A DNA stretch of 9,258 nt, taken from positions 1-9,258 of the forward strand of contig JAZFSG010000106.1 in assembly GCA_036446035.1 (NCBI GenBank). Reading direction: 5' to 3'. The notes under the pieces were generated by a model. It was given only the letters and a program-made list of their open reading frames with translations. It did not search any database and was not told the DNA's origin. A program made the translations under genes and the position numbers. Source of the DNA: CAXMQS01 sp036446035. Its GTDB lineage: Bacteria > Actinomycetota > Acidimicrobiia > Spongiisociales > JAOTWH01. Below, in pieces: positions 1 through 6,113 of this stretch. The first letter of the stretch is position 1; every line of letters begins with the position of its first letter.

Positions 1-157
1 GCGCCACGACGATGTCGACGGAGACGCCAATGAGCAGCGGGGGAGCGAGGTCGAAGATCTTGTTCAACATCGAGGCGACGGTCGCTTTCCATACCTGGCG
101 GCGGTGAGGTCGGGCATAGCTGATGAGGCGACGCAACGCCGGAGTATCCGCCGTCAT
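1..157 (-). CDS. ABC transporter permease/ATP-binding protein, N-terminal fragment
   Basis: This is the first 52 codons of a gene that leaves the window on the left, so only the N-terminus is visible. The translation begins MTADTPALRRLISYARPHRR and continues with a hydrophobic stretch containing LNKIFDLAPPLLIGVSVDIV. An arginine-rich cytoplasmic head with a 'Y-A-R-P-H-R' element followed by a first membrane helix of this kind is typical of the membrane domain of MsbA/MdlB-like exporters, where one chain carries six helices and then an ATPase domain. The ATPase motifs are outside the window, so the fusion is inferred. The ATG at 157 has a good ribosome binding site (GGGAG, 6 nt upstream on the minus strand). 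The gene is divergent from nth, with 79 bp between the two starts. The substrate cannot be told. Confidence 0.8.
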   Translation of the reverse strand, partial: MTADTPALRRLISYARPHRRQVWKATVASMLNKIFDLAPPLLIGVSVDIVVA

Positions 158-207
158 CTCAACTCCCGAGCAGGGACGGAGGCAGGGTGACACGGCATAG
201 CTCGGCG

Positions 208-213
208 AGGCTA
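208..213 (-). promoter_or_regulatory. Possible -10 element for the ABC transporter gene
   Basis: TAGCCT on the minus strand lies 50 nt before the ATG at 157, leaving room for a short 5' leader that contains the GGGAG ribosome binding site. The same hexamer occurs just upstream of csaA. No convincing -35 is visible, so this is only a candidate. Confidence 0.25.
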
Positions 214-221
214 GCGATGCG

Positions 222-227
222 TATGCT
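222..227 (+). promoter_or_regulatory. Possible -10 element for nth (leaderless start)
   Basis: TATGCT fits the actinobacterial TANNNT form of the -10 box and ends 9 nt before the ATG at 237. There is no Shine-Dalgarno sequence in front of that ATG. Transcription starting at or next to the A of the ATG would give a leaderless mRNA. No good -35 is visible at 16-18 bp. Confidence 0.4.
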
Positions 228-236
228 CTGGCGCCG

Positions 237-893
237 ATGGCACCCACAACCGCCGACAAGCGCCAAGCCAGAACGATTCTGGATCGGCTGAAGAAGCAGT
301 ACCCGAAGATGGGCACCGCTCTGGACTACCGCGACCCTTGGCAGCTGCTGGTGGCGACCGTCATCTCGGCGCAGACGACGGATGTCACCGTCAACTCGGT
401 AACTCCAGAGTTGTTCCGACGATGGCCGAGCGCCGTCGATCTCTCCGAAGCCAACCCGTCTGACGTCGAGGAAGTCATCCACTCAACCGGCTTCTTCCGG
501 CAGAAGACGAAATCCATCATCGCCCTCTCGGAAGACATAGCCGAGACCTTCGGCAGCATGGTGCCCCAAGATCTCGATGAGCTGGTGACGCTGCGCGGCG
601 TCGGTCGCAAGACCGCCAGCGTCGTGTTGGCGGAGGCGTGGGGACTCCCCGCCATCGCCGTAGACACCCATGTGAAGAGGGTTGCCAAGCGCCTTGGGTT
701 GACCTCCGAGACCGACCCGACGAAGGTCGAGACGGACCTGCGGGCGCTCTATCCAACCAAGGAGTGGGCCGGTATTTCGATGCGGGTGATCCAGTTCGGC
801 AGGGATACCTGTGACGCCCGCAAGCCACGATGTTGGGAGTGCCCGCTCGCCGATCGCTGCCCATATCCCGATAAGACCCCGCCTCCGGAGTGA
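237..893 (+). CDS. nth: Endonuclease III (DNA glycosylase/AP lyase)
   Basis: Base-excision repair enzyme of 218 aa that removes oxidised pyrimidines and nicks the resulting abasic site. The helix-hairpin-helix is at about 118-131 (LRGVGRKTASVV), with the catalytic lysine at K125, and the conserved aspartate D143 lies in VDTHVKRVAKRLG. The C-terminus has the family's [4Fe-4S] loop with spacing C-X6-C-X2-C-X5-C: C192, C199, C202 and C208. All key residues are present and the length matches E. coli Nth (211 aa), so it should be active. The ATG at 237 is the first plausible start after an in-frame TAG at 198, and it has no Shine-Dalgarno sequence. The stop overlaps the GTG of the downstream MATE gene by 4 bp (GTGA, 890-893), which implies an operon with translational coupling. 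Confidence 0.97.
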   Translation: MAPTTADKRQARTILDRLKKQYPKMGTALDYRDPWQLLVATVISAQTTDVTVNSVTPELFRRWPSAVDLSEANPSDVEEVIHSTGFFRQKTKSIIALSEDIAETFGSMVPQDLDELVTLRGVGRKTASVVLAEAWGLPAIAVDTHVKRVAKRLGLTSETDPTKVETDLRALYPTKEWAGISMRVIQFGRDTCDARKPRCWECPLADRCPYPDKTPPPE

Positions 894-2173
894 AGGCCCT
901 GGATCGGGAGATCACCCGGCTGGCGCTGCCGGCGTTGGGGTCGCTCGCGGTCGAACCGCTCGTCAGCCTTGTTGATACGGCCTTCGTTGGCCGGCTTGGC
1001 GCCGATGAGCTTGCGGGCCTCGGCATCTCGGGAGCGGTGTTCCTGTGGTCGTTCATCATCTTCATCTTCCTGGCCTTCGCCACCACCACCATCGTCGCCG
1101 GCGCGGTCGGTGCCGGTGACCTAGAGAAGGCCCGCCGAACAGCAGCCAGCAGCTTCGCATTCGCCGTGGTCGTGGGACTGGCGGCCGCGACCCTGCTGCA
1201 AGTGGCCGCGGTTCCGCTGGTCGCCGTGTTCGGTGCCGGTGGGGAGGCCGCAGATGCCGCTCTCACCTATGTCCGCATTAGAGCACTGGCGGCGCCCGCG
1301 GTGCTGGTGATCCTCGCCGGCAACGGGGTCTTTCGGGGGCACCAGGACACCAAGACCCCGCTGCTCATCGCGTTGGCCTTCAACCTGATCAACTTCGTGC
1401 TGGATCCGGTTCTCATCTTCACCTTCGACATGGGCATCGCCGGCGCCGCCTGGGCTTCGGTGGTCGCGCAGGTCTTCGGTGCCGTAACTTTCGTCGCCGT
1501 GGCCCGCCGTCGGCACCTGGTCCGCCTCGATCGTCAAGCGATAGCCATGAGCGAGACGCGGGAGCTGCTTGGCGCCGGGGCGGGCGTGAGCGTTCGGACG
1601 GTCGGCCTGCTCGCGGTCTTCAGCGGAGCGACGGCGGTGGCGGCACGCATCAGTGACGAGGCAATCGCGGCCCACCGCGTCGTCGATCAGCTGTTCCTGT
1701 TCCTGGCTCTCAGCGTCGACTCTCTGGCTGTGGCGGCTCAGGCGATGATCGGCAAGAGACTCGGTGTCGGCGATATCGCCGGAGCGAAGGCCGTTGCCCG
1801 CCGCCTCTTCGCGTTCGGTGTGGTGGCGGGCGTCGGCATCGCCGTCCTTCTCTTAGCCCTCCGCACCGTGATCCCTGGTGTCTTCACCAGCGAGACCGCG
1901 GTGCTTGACCAGATCGAGACCATCTACTGGTTCCTTCTCGCACTGCAGCCTCTGAACGCGGTCATTTTCGTTGGCGACGGCGTTCTGCTCGGATGGTCCG
2001 CGTTCAAGTTCATGGCCGTGGCGACGGTCGGTGCTGCTGCGGCCGCCGGGGTCGTCTTAGCGCTGGTCCTACCGCTCGAGCTCGGCCTGGTCGGCGTCTA
2101 CGCCGGCCTCACAACCCTGATGGTGGGACGGGCTGTTGCCCTGGGTGCTTGGTGGAGGCGAACGGCTTCGTGA
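890..2173 (+). CDS. MATE family efflux transporter, DinF-like
   Basis: Inner-membrane exporter of 427 aa, the usual length for a MATE protein with 12 helices in two bundles of six. The N-terminus carries the DinF-subfamily pattern EITRLALPALGSLAVEPL, then VDTAFVGRLG (residues 28-37) with the conserved aspartate D29. Further family marks are the FRGHQDTKTPL loop (148-158), the FNLINFVLDPVLIF helix (164-177) and, in the second half, AAHRVVDQ (260-267). MATE proteins use a Na+ or H+ gradient to expel cationic compounds; the substrate here is unknown. The start is a GTG inside GGAGTGA, so it shares 4 bp with the nth stop. The last 65 bp are also read on the opposite strand as the tail of the MFS gene. 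DinF homologues have been linked to oxidative stress tolerance, which would suit the pairing with a repair glycosylase, but that link is inference. Confidence 0.92.
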   Translation: MKALDREITRLALPALGSLAVEPLVSLVDTAFVGRLGADELAGLGISGAVFLWSFIIFIFLAFATTTIVAGAVGAGDLEKARRTAASSFAFAVVVGLAAATLLQVAAVPLVAVFGAGGEAADAALTYVRIRALAAPAVLVILAGNGVFRGHQDTKTPLLIALAFNLINFVLDPVLIFTFDMGIAGAAWASVVAQVFGAVTFVAVARRRHLVRLDRQAIAMSETRELLGAGAGVSVRTVGLLAVFSGATAVAARISDEAIAAHRVVDQLFLFLALSVDSLAVAAQAMIGKRLGVGDIAGAKAVARRLFAFGVVAGVGIAVLLLALRTVIPGVFTSETAVLDQIETIYWFLLALQPLNAVIFVGDGVLLGWSAFKFMAVATVGAAAAAGVVLALVLPLELGLVGVYAGLTTLMVGRAVALGAWWRRTAS

Positions 2174-3377
2174 GGTCCCTTCCTTTGGTCTCGGGCAAGG
2201 GAAGCACCATCACGAGACTCACCAGCACTCCGATGCCGAGCACGGCGATGGTGCTCGACAGGCCGATTCGATCTATCAGCTCGCCGCTGGCGGCGAAGCC
2301 GGCGACGCTGCCGAGGATGGCAGCGTTCGTTACCCAGCCCCCGGCGGTGGCTCGCAGGCGGGTCGGGAACAGTTCCGCCCGGTGGGCGCCGAAAGCAGGC
2401 GTCAGGGTGGTGGCGCCCAGGGTGCCCAGGAAGAGGCCAGCGGCGAGCAACGGACCGGACTCGCCGAAATAGAAGAGGAGTCCGCCCCCGAGCCCCGTGA
2501 GCAGGGCGATCATCTCGGTCGGCCGTCGCCCCAGAGTGTCGGCAAGCCGGCCGCCAACCAGCAACCCAAGCGTTCCGAGACCCGAGGCAGCGATGACGAG
2601 GGCGACTGCAGATCCCGTTGACCACTCGAGATCCTCGATGATCCTCTCGAGAGCGAAGTCGGTGGCGGGTGCGGCGAACGCCGCCAGGAAGAAGGCCAGT
2701 GCCCCCATAGTCCACAGGTACTGGCCGTGCCCCTCGCCGAATACGGCAGACAGCGGAATGTGGTACTCGGGCTCGGAGAACGCCTGGCTCTCTCGCAGGA
2801 AGCGTGCCAGGAGGGGAAAGACGAAGATGCCGACGGCACTCAGGGCGAACAGGAAACGCCAACCGTTGAGCCCTCGGTCGGCGAGAGGCAGCAGCAGCAG
2901 GCTGGTGCCACCACCCATGGCACCCGCCATCGCCCAGACGCCGATCCCATAGCCGCGCAGTCCCGGGGTCAGTTCCTCGGCCAAGAAGACAACCGCCATG
3001 GCCGAGGCCGCGACCACGCCGACTCTGGCAACCGACTGCGACGCGGTGAACAGAACGACGCCGGGAAAGACGGCCGTCGCCAGGCTGGTGATCGGGATGA
3101 TGAGGAATGCCAGGAGGAATGGTCCCCGGCGCCCGTGGCGATCTCCGTAGAGAGCGAAGGCGATGGCCACAAGTGAGACCACCCTGGTGATGGCGAAGAT
3201 CTGCCCCATGTCGCCCTCCGTGATGACCAGTGCCTTTCTGGCGAACGGCAAGGTGGTGCTGATCAGGCTTCCCGAGTAGGAGATGATGAACTGAGCCAAC
3301 GCCATGAGCGTGAGGATGCGCCGGTCGCGGACGGAGAACCGGCGGGCGGGTGCCAGCAGTGCGGAGGAGATGTTCAT
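2109..3377 (-). CDS. MFS transporter
   Basis: A 422-aa major facilitator superfamily permease with about 12 membrane helices. Motif A between helices 2 and 3 is GDRHGRR (78-84), and its repeat in the second half is GGRLADTLGRRP (275-286). AELFPTRLRATA (334-345) and PETKGRDL (395-402) after the last helix resemble the sugar-porter/metabolite-H+ symporter branches, but the substrate cannot be assigned. The first 20 residues are cytoplasmic and basic. The ATG at 3377 overlaps the csaA stop (ATGA, 3374-3377) and is preceded by GAGGTGG on the minus strand as ribosome binding site. The final 20 or so codons, after PETKG, overlap the MATE gene in antisense. That segment is a non-membrane tail and probably tolerant of constraint. 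Confidence 0.93.
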   Translation of the reverse strand: MNISSALLAPARRFSVRDRRILTLMALAQFIISYSGSLISTTLPFARKALVITEGDMGQIFAITRVVSLVAIAFALYGDRHGRRGPFLLAFLIIPITSLATAVFPGVVLFTASQSVARVGVVAASAMAVVFLAEELTPGLRGYGIGVWAMAGAMGGGTSLLLLPLADRGLNGWRFLFALSAVGIFVFPLLARFLRESQAFSEPEYHIPLSAVFGEGHGQYLWTMGALAFFLAAFAAPATDFALERIIEDLEWSTGSAVALVIAASGLGTLGLLVGGRLADTLGRRPTEMIALLTGLGGGLLFYFGESGPLLAAGLFLGTLGATTLTPAFGAHRAELFPTRLRATAGGWVTNAAILGSVAGFAASGELIDRIGLSSTIAVLGIGVLVSLVMVLPLPETKGRDLTKPFASTKHPGQQPVPPSGL

Positions 3378-3697
3378 GCCACCTCGGTGCCGGTTGCCAC
3401 CGCTCGATCCGGCTTCAGCAGCACGACACCGTCGTCAGTCATCGCGCCGAGCACCAGGCAGTCTGACCGAAAGCCACCGACGCGCATCGGCTCGAAGCCA
3501 GTCACGGCGACCACCTGGCGGCCAACGAGGTCCGCTGGTTCGTAGAGGTCGGTGACCTTGGCGGAGGATTGGAGCTCGCCGTCACCGAAGTCGATCCACA
3601 GCGACATCGCAGGAATGCGCGCCCCCGCGTTGGGCTCGGCTCGAAGAACCGTGCCAACGCGCACGCGTAGTGCCTGCCAATCGGTGAGGTCGGGCAT
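3374..3697 (-). CDS. csaA: CsaA-like tRNA-binding domain protein
   Basis: Small soluble protein of 107 aa, a stand-alone tRNA-binding OB-fold as in CsaA and at the C-terminus of some methionyl-tRNA synthetases. The family pattern is clear: LRVRVGTVLRAEP (10-22), SLWIDFGDGELQSSAKVTDLY (32-52), LVGRQVVAV (57-65), FRSDCLVLGA (76-85) and VVLLKPDRAV (91-100). The length is close to the ~110 aa usual for CsaA. CsaA dimers bind tRNA, and the B. subtilis protein was described as an export-related chaperone; the true role is uncertain. The ATG at 3697 has no Shine-Dalgarno sequence but has TAGCCT 6 nt upstream. It is first in a two-gene unit, overlapping the MFS start by 4 bp, and divergent from ccdA. 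Confidence 0.92.
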   Translation of the reverse strand: MPDLTDWQALRVRVGTVLRAEPNAGARIPAMSLWIDFGDGELQSSAKVTDLYEPADLVGRQVVAVTGFEPMRVGGFRSDCLVLGAMTDDGVVLLKPDRAVATGTEVA

Positions 3698-3703
3698 CGG
3701 CTG

Positions 3704-3709
3704 AGGCTA
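3704..3709 (-). promoter_or_regulatory. Possible -10 element for csaA (leaderless start)
   Basis: TAGCCT on the minus strand ends 6 nt before the csaA ATG, the spacing expected if transcription starts at the A of the start codon. No Shine-Dalgarno sequence is present. The 63-bp divergent gap to ccdA (3698-3760) holds nothing else clear apart from the ccdA ribosome binding site. Confidence 0.4.
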
Positions 3710-3748
3710 GCCAGAGCGGTGGGGAACGAACGGCCTCCTTGTACCGTT

Positions 3749-3755
3749 GAAGGGA
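3749..3755 (+). promoter_or_regulatory. Ribosome binding site that fixes the ccdA start
   Basis: GAAGGGA lies 5 nt before the ATG at 3761. It favours that ATG over the in-frame GTG at 3719, which would add 14 non-family residues (GNERPPCTVEG...) and begin only 22 bp from the csaA start. Confidence 0.7.
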
Positions 3756-3760
3756 CGACC

Positions 3761-4513
3761 ATGACCGAAGTCAACATCTTCATCGCGTTCGTTTTCGGCG
3801 CCCTCAGCTTCATCTCTCCGTGCGTGCTTCCGCTCTTGCCCGGATACCTGGGCCTGATGTCGGGCTACACCGCAACCGAGTTGACGACCGGAGAGGCCTC
3901 GACGCGCCGCGTCGCCACTGCCACCCTCATGTTCATTGCAGGATTCACCGCCGTGTTCGTTGCTCTCGGCGCCGGTGCTTTCGCACTCAGCGGCTTCTTG
4001 TTGCGGAACCAGGACTTGACCAACCGCATCGCAGGCGCCGTGATCATCGGTTTCGGCCTCTTCATCGTCGCCACGGCCTTGTGGACGCCGCAGTTGTTGT
4101 CAGGATTGATGCGGGAGCGGCGCGTTGATGTGCGACCGTCGCGACTCGGCCGGCTGGCGCCGCCGGTCATGGGTGTCGCCTTCGGCTTCGGCTGGACGCC
4201 GTGCATCGGACCAGTGTTGGCTTCGATCCTGACGCTGGCGGCGGGATCCGACACCGCGGCCGAAGGAATGGTCCTGCTGTTCGCCTACTCGATGGGCCTC
4301 GGCATCCCATTCCTGTTGGCATCGGTCGGATTGGCAAAGGCCTTCTCCGCGTTCACGTGGCTGCGGAGCCACTTGCGGCCCATAAACGTGGGAAGCGGAG
4401 TGGTGCTGGCGCTGTTCGGCGTTCTCATGATCACCGGACGCCTCAACGAGATATCCAGCTGGTTCCAGGAAGTTCTGACGAACGTCGGCCTCGATCGGCT
4501 TGCCAACATCTGA
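3761..4513 (+). CDS. ccdA: Cytochrome c biogenesis protein CcdA (thiol-disulfide transmembrane reductase)
   Basis: Polytopic membrane protein of 250 aa with about six helices, the size of the short CcdA form without extra periplasmic domains. It moves reducing equivalents from cytoplasmic thioredoxin across the membrane to extracytoplasmic thiol-disulfide proteins, for example those needed for cytochrome c maturation. The two redox cysteines are in the right places: C21 in the first helix (ISPCVLPLLPGYLG) and C148 in the fourth (GFGWTPCIGPVL). Helices are visible at about 5-31, 53-80, 88-108, 135-160, 170-195 and 208-226. The chosen ATG has a good ribosome binding site. ygfZ follows after 13 bp. 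No thioredoxin-like partner (ResA/CcsX) or ccsB is in the window, so the client is unknown. Confidence 0.93.
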   Translation: MTEVNIFIAFVFGALSFISPCVLPLLPGYLGLMSGYTATELTTGEASTRRVATATLMFIAGFTAVFVALGAGAFALSGFLLRNQDLTNRIAGAVIIGFGLFIVATALWTPQLLSGLMRERRVDVRPSRLGRLAPPVMGVAFGFGWTPCIGPVLASILTLAAGSDTAAEGMVLLFAYSMGLGIPFLLASVGLAKAFSAFTWLRSHLRPINVGSGVVLALFGVLMITGRLNEISSWFQEVLTNVGLDRLANI

Positions 4514-4514
4514 G

Positions 4515-4520
4515 TACGCT
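4515..4520 (+). promoter_or_regulatory. Possible -10 element for ygfZ (leaderless start)
   Basis: TACGCT sits just after the ccdA stop and ends 6 nt before the ATG at 4527, with no Shine-Dalgarno sequence. It may allow leaderless transcription of ygfZ in addition to read-through from ccdA. Support is only the hexamer and its spacing, which match those upstream of csaA. Confidence 0.35.
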
Positions 4521-4526
4521 GACTCG

Positions 4527-5387
4527 ATGAATGGCAGCGCTATCGCCGAGGCCACCCACGAGTTGTTGTGGGTTCGAGGAAGTGATGCCGTTTCCTACCT
4601 CGACAGCCTGCTGAGTCAGGACATCGCGGTCATGCGGCCGGAACAGGTGGCAAGGTCTTTGTTGCTGGCCCCGAGTGGCAAGCTGCGTGCCCTGCTGTGG
4701 ATCCTCCGGGGGGAGTCCGACGTCGGCGTCGTTGCCGATAGTGGGTACGGAGCCCAGGTTGCCGCCGACCTCGAGCGATTCAGATTGCGCGTCGACGCCA
4801 CCATCGAAGACGAGCTCATACCCCTCTTCTCGGTCGTCGGTGAGGCGACTGCCGGATGGGCAACAGATGGCGAGCGGATCATGATCGAAGCCGACCTCGG
4901 TGAAGTTCCCAGGCTGCTGACCAATGAGATTCCGACCGAGGCCGCGGTGCTGGCGCCGGATCGTGCAGAGGCACTCCGCATCGAGGCCGGCGAGCCCCGC
5001 ATGGGGATAGACGTCGACGAATCGACGATTCCCCAGGAGTCGGGGCTGGTGGCGGCGGCCGTCGATTTCGACAAGGGCTGCTATCTGGGGCAGGAGCTCG
5101 TGGCGCGCATCGACAGCAGAGGACACGTCAATCGCAGGCTGGCATTGGTCGTCGTCGGAGGAGACTCGCCGTTGCCCGTCGGTGCGACGGTGGTGGCCGA
5201 CGGCACCGAAGCCGGTGTTGTCACCAGCGTGGCTCGGTCGCCGCTCCTCGACACACATGTCGGAATGGGTCTGCTGCGGCGCGAGGCTGGTGACGGCGCC
5301 TCGGTCGGCATTCGATGGGAAGGCGGGAGCACCACGGGCAAGATCCACAGTCTTCCGCTGGCCCTGCACTCGGCGAATTCGCATTGA
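4527..5387 (+). CDS. ygfZ: YgfZ/GcvT-like folate-binding protein (Fe-S cluster maintenance)
   Basis: Cytoplasmic protein of 286 aa from the COG0354 family, distantly related to the glycine-cleavage T protein. Homologues bind tetrahydrofolate and support the activity or repair of certain Fe-S enzymes, such as the tRNA thiomethylase MiaB. The diagnostic motif KGCYLGQE is at 183-190 with the conserved cysteine at C185, followed by LVARIDSRGHVNRRL (191-205). The N-terminal fold has the usual GSDAVSYLDSLLSQDI (18-33), and the end contains the expected C-terminal barrel (VGMGLLRREA...). An in-frame TTG at 4500 would add 9 residues and overlap ccdA by 14 bp; ATG 4527 starts at the usual family position, so I prefer it. 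It sits 13 bp after ccdA and 39 bp before the response regulator. The nearby redox gene and the Fe-S enzyme Nth hint at a shared theme only. Confidence 0.92.
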   Translation: MNGSAIAEATHELLWVRGSDAVSYLDSLLSQDIAVMRPEQVARSLLLAPSGKLRALLWILRGESDVGVVADSGYGAQVAADLERFRLRVDATIEDELIPLFSVVGEATAGWATDGERIMIEADLGEVPRLLTNEIPTEAAVLAPDRAEALRIEAGEPRMGIDVDESTIPQESGLVAAAVDFDKGCYLGQELVARIDSRGHVNRRLALVVVGGDSPLPVGATVVADGTEAGVVTSVARSPLLDTHVGMGLLRREAGDGASVGIRWEGGSTTGKIHSLPLALHSANSH

Positions 5388-5388
5388 G

Positions 5389-5417
5389 CTAACAGTCCTC
5401 TTACAGAAGCGCTACAC
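5389..5417 (+). promoter_or_regulatory. Three 11-bp-phased direct repeats, likely response-regulator binding site
   Basis: CTAACAG (5389-5395), CTTACAG (5400-5406) and GCTACAC (5411-5417) start exactly 11 bp apart, and each has ACA at the same place (5392, 5403, 5414). Direct repeats of about 7 bp separated by 4 bp, one helical turn apart, are how OmpR/PhoB-family dimers bind; mycobacterial PhoP sites are built on TCACAG-like repeats. The site fills most of the 39-bp gap just upstream of the response regulator, so autoregulation is the natural reading. The third repeat is weaker and may overlap the -10 region. Confidence 0.55.
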
Positions 5418-5426
5418 CATGATGGG

Positions 5427-6113
5427 ATGGCAACAACGATGACCGAAAAGGGAATGGTCGTCCTGATCGAAGACGATGGCGACATCGCCGAGGTAGTGAA
5501 GCTCTTCTTCGAGAAGGAGGGATTCCGGCTGGTCCATGCATCGACCGGCGAGGACGGCATCGACCAGGTCAAACAGTTGCCACCGAGAGCCGTTCTCCTT
5601 GATCTTGGACTGCCCGGAATCGACGGCATCGAAGTGTGCAAGCGGATCAGGACCTTCTCCGACGTACCTGTGATCATGTTGACCGCCCGCGACGACGAAA
5701 TCGACACGGTCGTTGGGCTTGAGATTGGCGCGGACGACTACGTCACGAAGCCCTTCCGTGGGCACGAGTTGGTCGCCCGCGTCAAAGCCGTGCTGCGCCG
5801 AGCCGAGGAGCGTCCGCTGGCAGCCGAGGTCGTCGAGGTGGGCGACTTCGTCATCGACGCCGGACGGCGTCAGGTAACGACGCCCCAGGGCGAGGTCGTC
5901 CGTCCGACCGCCCGCGAGTTCGATTTGCTGTGGTACCTCTCTTCCCATCCCGGGCTCGTGCTGTCGCGTGGTCAGATCCTTGAGGCCGTGTGGGGGTACG
6001 AGTACTTCGGTGAGACGCGCACGGTCGATGTCCACGTCCGCCAGCTTCGCAAGAAACTCGACGGCATTCCCATCGAAACGGTGTGGGGCGTCGGCTATCG
6101 CATCGGAGACTGA
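5427..6113 (+). CDS. Two-component response regulator, OmpR/PhoB family
   Basis: DNA-binding regulator of 228 aa. The receiver domain (about 10-124) has the acidic pair D16/D17 in LIEDDGD, the phosphorylated D59 in VLLDLGLPGIDG, the switch threonine T86 in MLTARDD and K108 in DDYVTKPF. The C-terminal winged helix (about 134-226) ends in the typical RTVDVHVRQLRKKL (198-211) and ETVWGVGYRIG (217-227). All phosphotransfer residues are intact. The ATG at 5427 is only weakly supported. A second ATG at 5439 (TEKGMVVLIEDD after it) has a GGATGG 8 nt upstream and is an alternative. The gene is followed directly by its histidine kinase (TGATG junction). The regulon is unknown. I did not assign it to PhoP, RegX3, MtrA or ResD, because family-level sequence alone does not separate them here. 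Confidence 0.95.
   Translation: MATTMTEKGMVVLIEDDGDIAEVVKLFFEKEGFRLVHASTGEDGIDQVKQLPPRAVLLDLGLPGIDGIEVCKRIRTFSDVPVIMLTARDDEIDTVVGLEIGADDYVTKPFRGHELVARVKAVLRRAEERPLAAEVVEVGDFVIDAGRRQVTTPQGEVVRPTAREFDLLWYLSSHPGLVLSRGQILEAVWGYEYFGETRTVDVHVRQLRKKLDGIPIETVWGVGYRIGD

Noticed and set aside
158..236. SOS (LexA) box of the actinobacterial form TCGAAC-N4-GTTCGA upstream of nth-MATE.
   Set aside because: No match is present in the 79-bp divergent gap.
517..1266. A 249-codon minus-strand frame spanning the nth-MATE junction.
   Set aside because: Low-complexity A/S/R/P-rich translation typical of antisense frames in GC-rich DNA; both overlapped genes are well supported.
2098..2862. A 254-codon minus-strand frame inside the MFS gene.
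   Set aside because: It is an out-of-frame shadow, rich in R, P and H; the MFS frame has motif A twice and PETKG.
3719..3760. GTG at 3719 as start of ccdA.
   Set aside because: It adds 14 residues unlike CcdA and ignores the good ribosome binding site before ATG 3761.
4500..4526. TTG at 4500 as start of ygfZ.
   Set aside because: It would overlap ccdA and add residues not typical of the family; ATG 4527 fits the usual N-terminus.
4443..5384. A 313-codon open frame on the minus strand, opposite ygfZ.
   Set aside because: It mirrors the ygfZ coding region almost end to end, a common effect of high GC in the wobble position. Its translation shows no known family and ygfZ carries a clear signature motif.
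5412..6035. A 207-codon minus-strand frame opposite the response regulator.
   Set aside because: Shadow of a regulator with all phosphotransfer residues intact; no start signal or family resemblance.
6083..6112. GTG at 6083 as start of the kinase.
   Set aside because: It lies inside the regulator's last codons; ATG 6113 has GGAG at good distance and the common TGATG junction.
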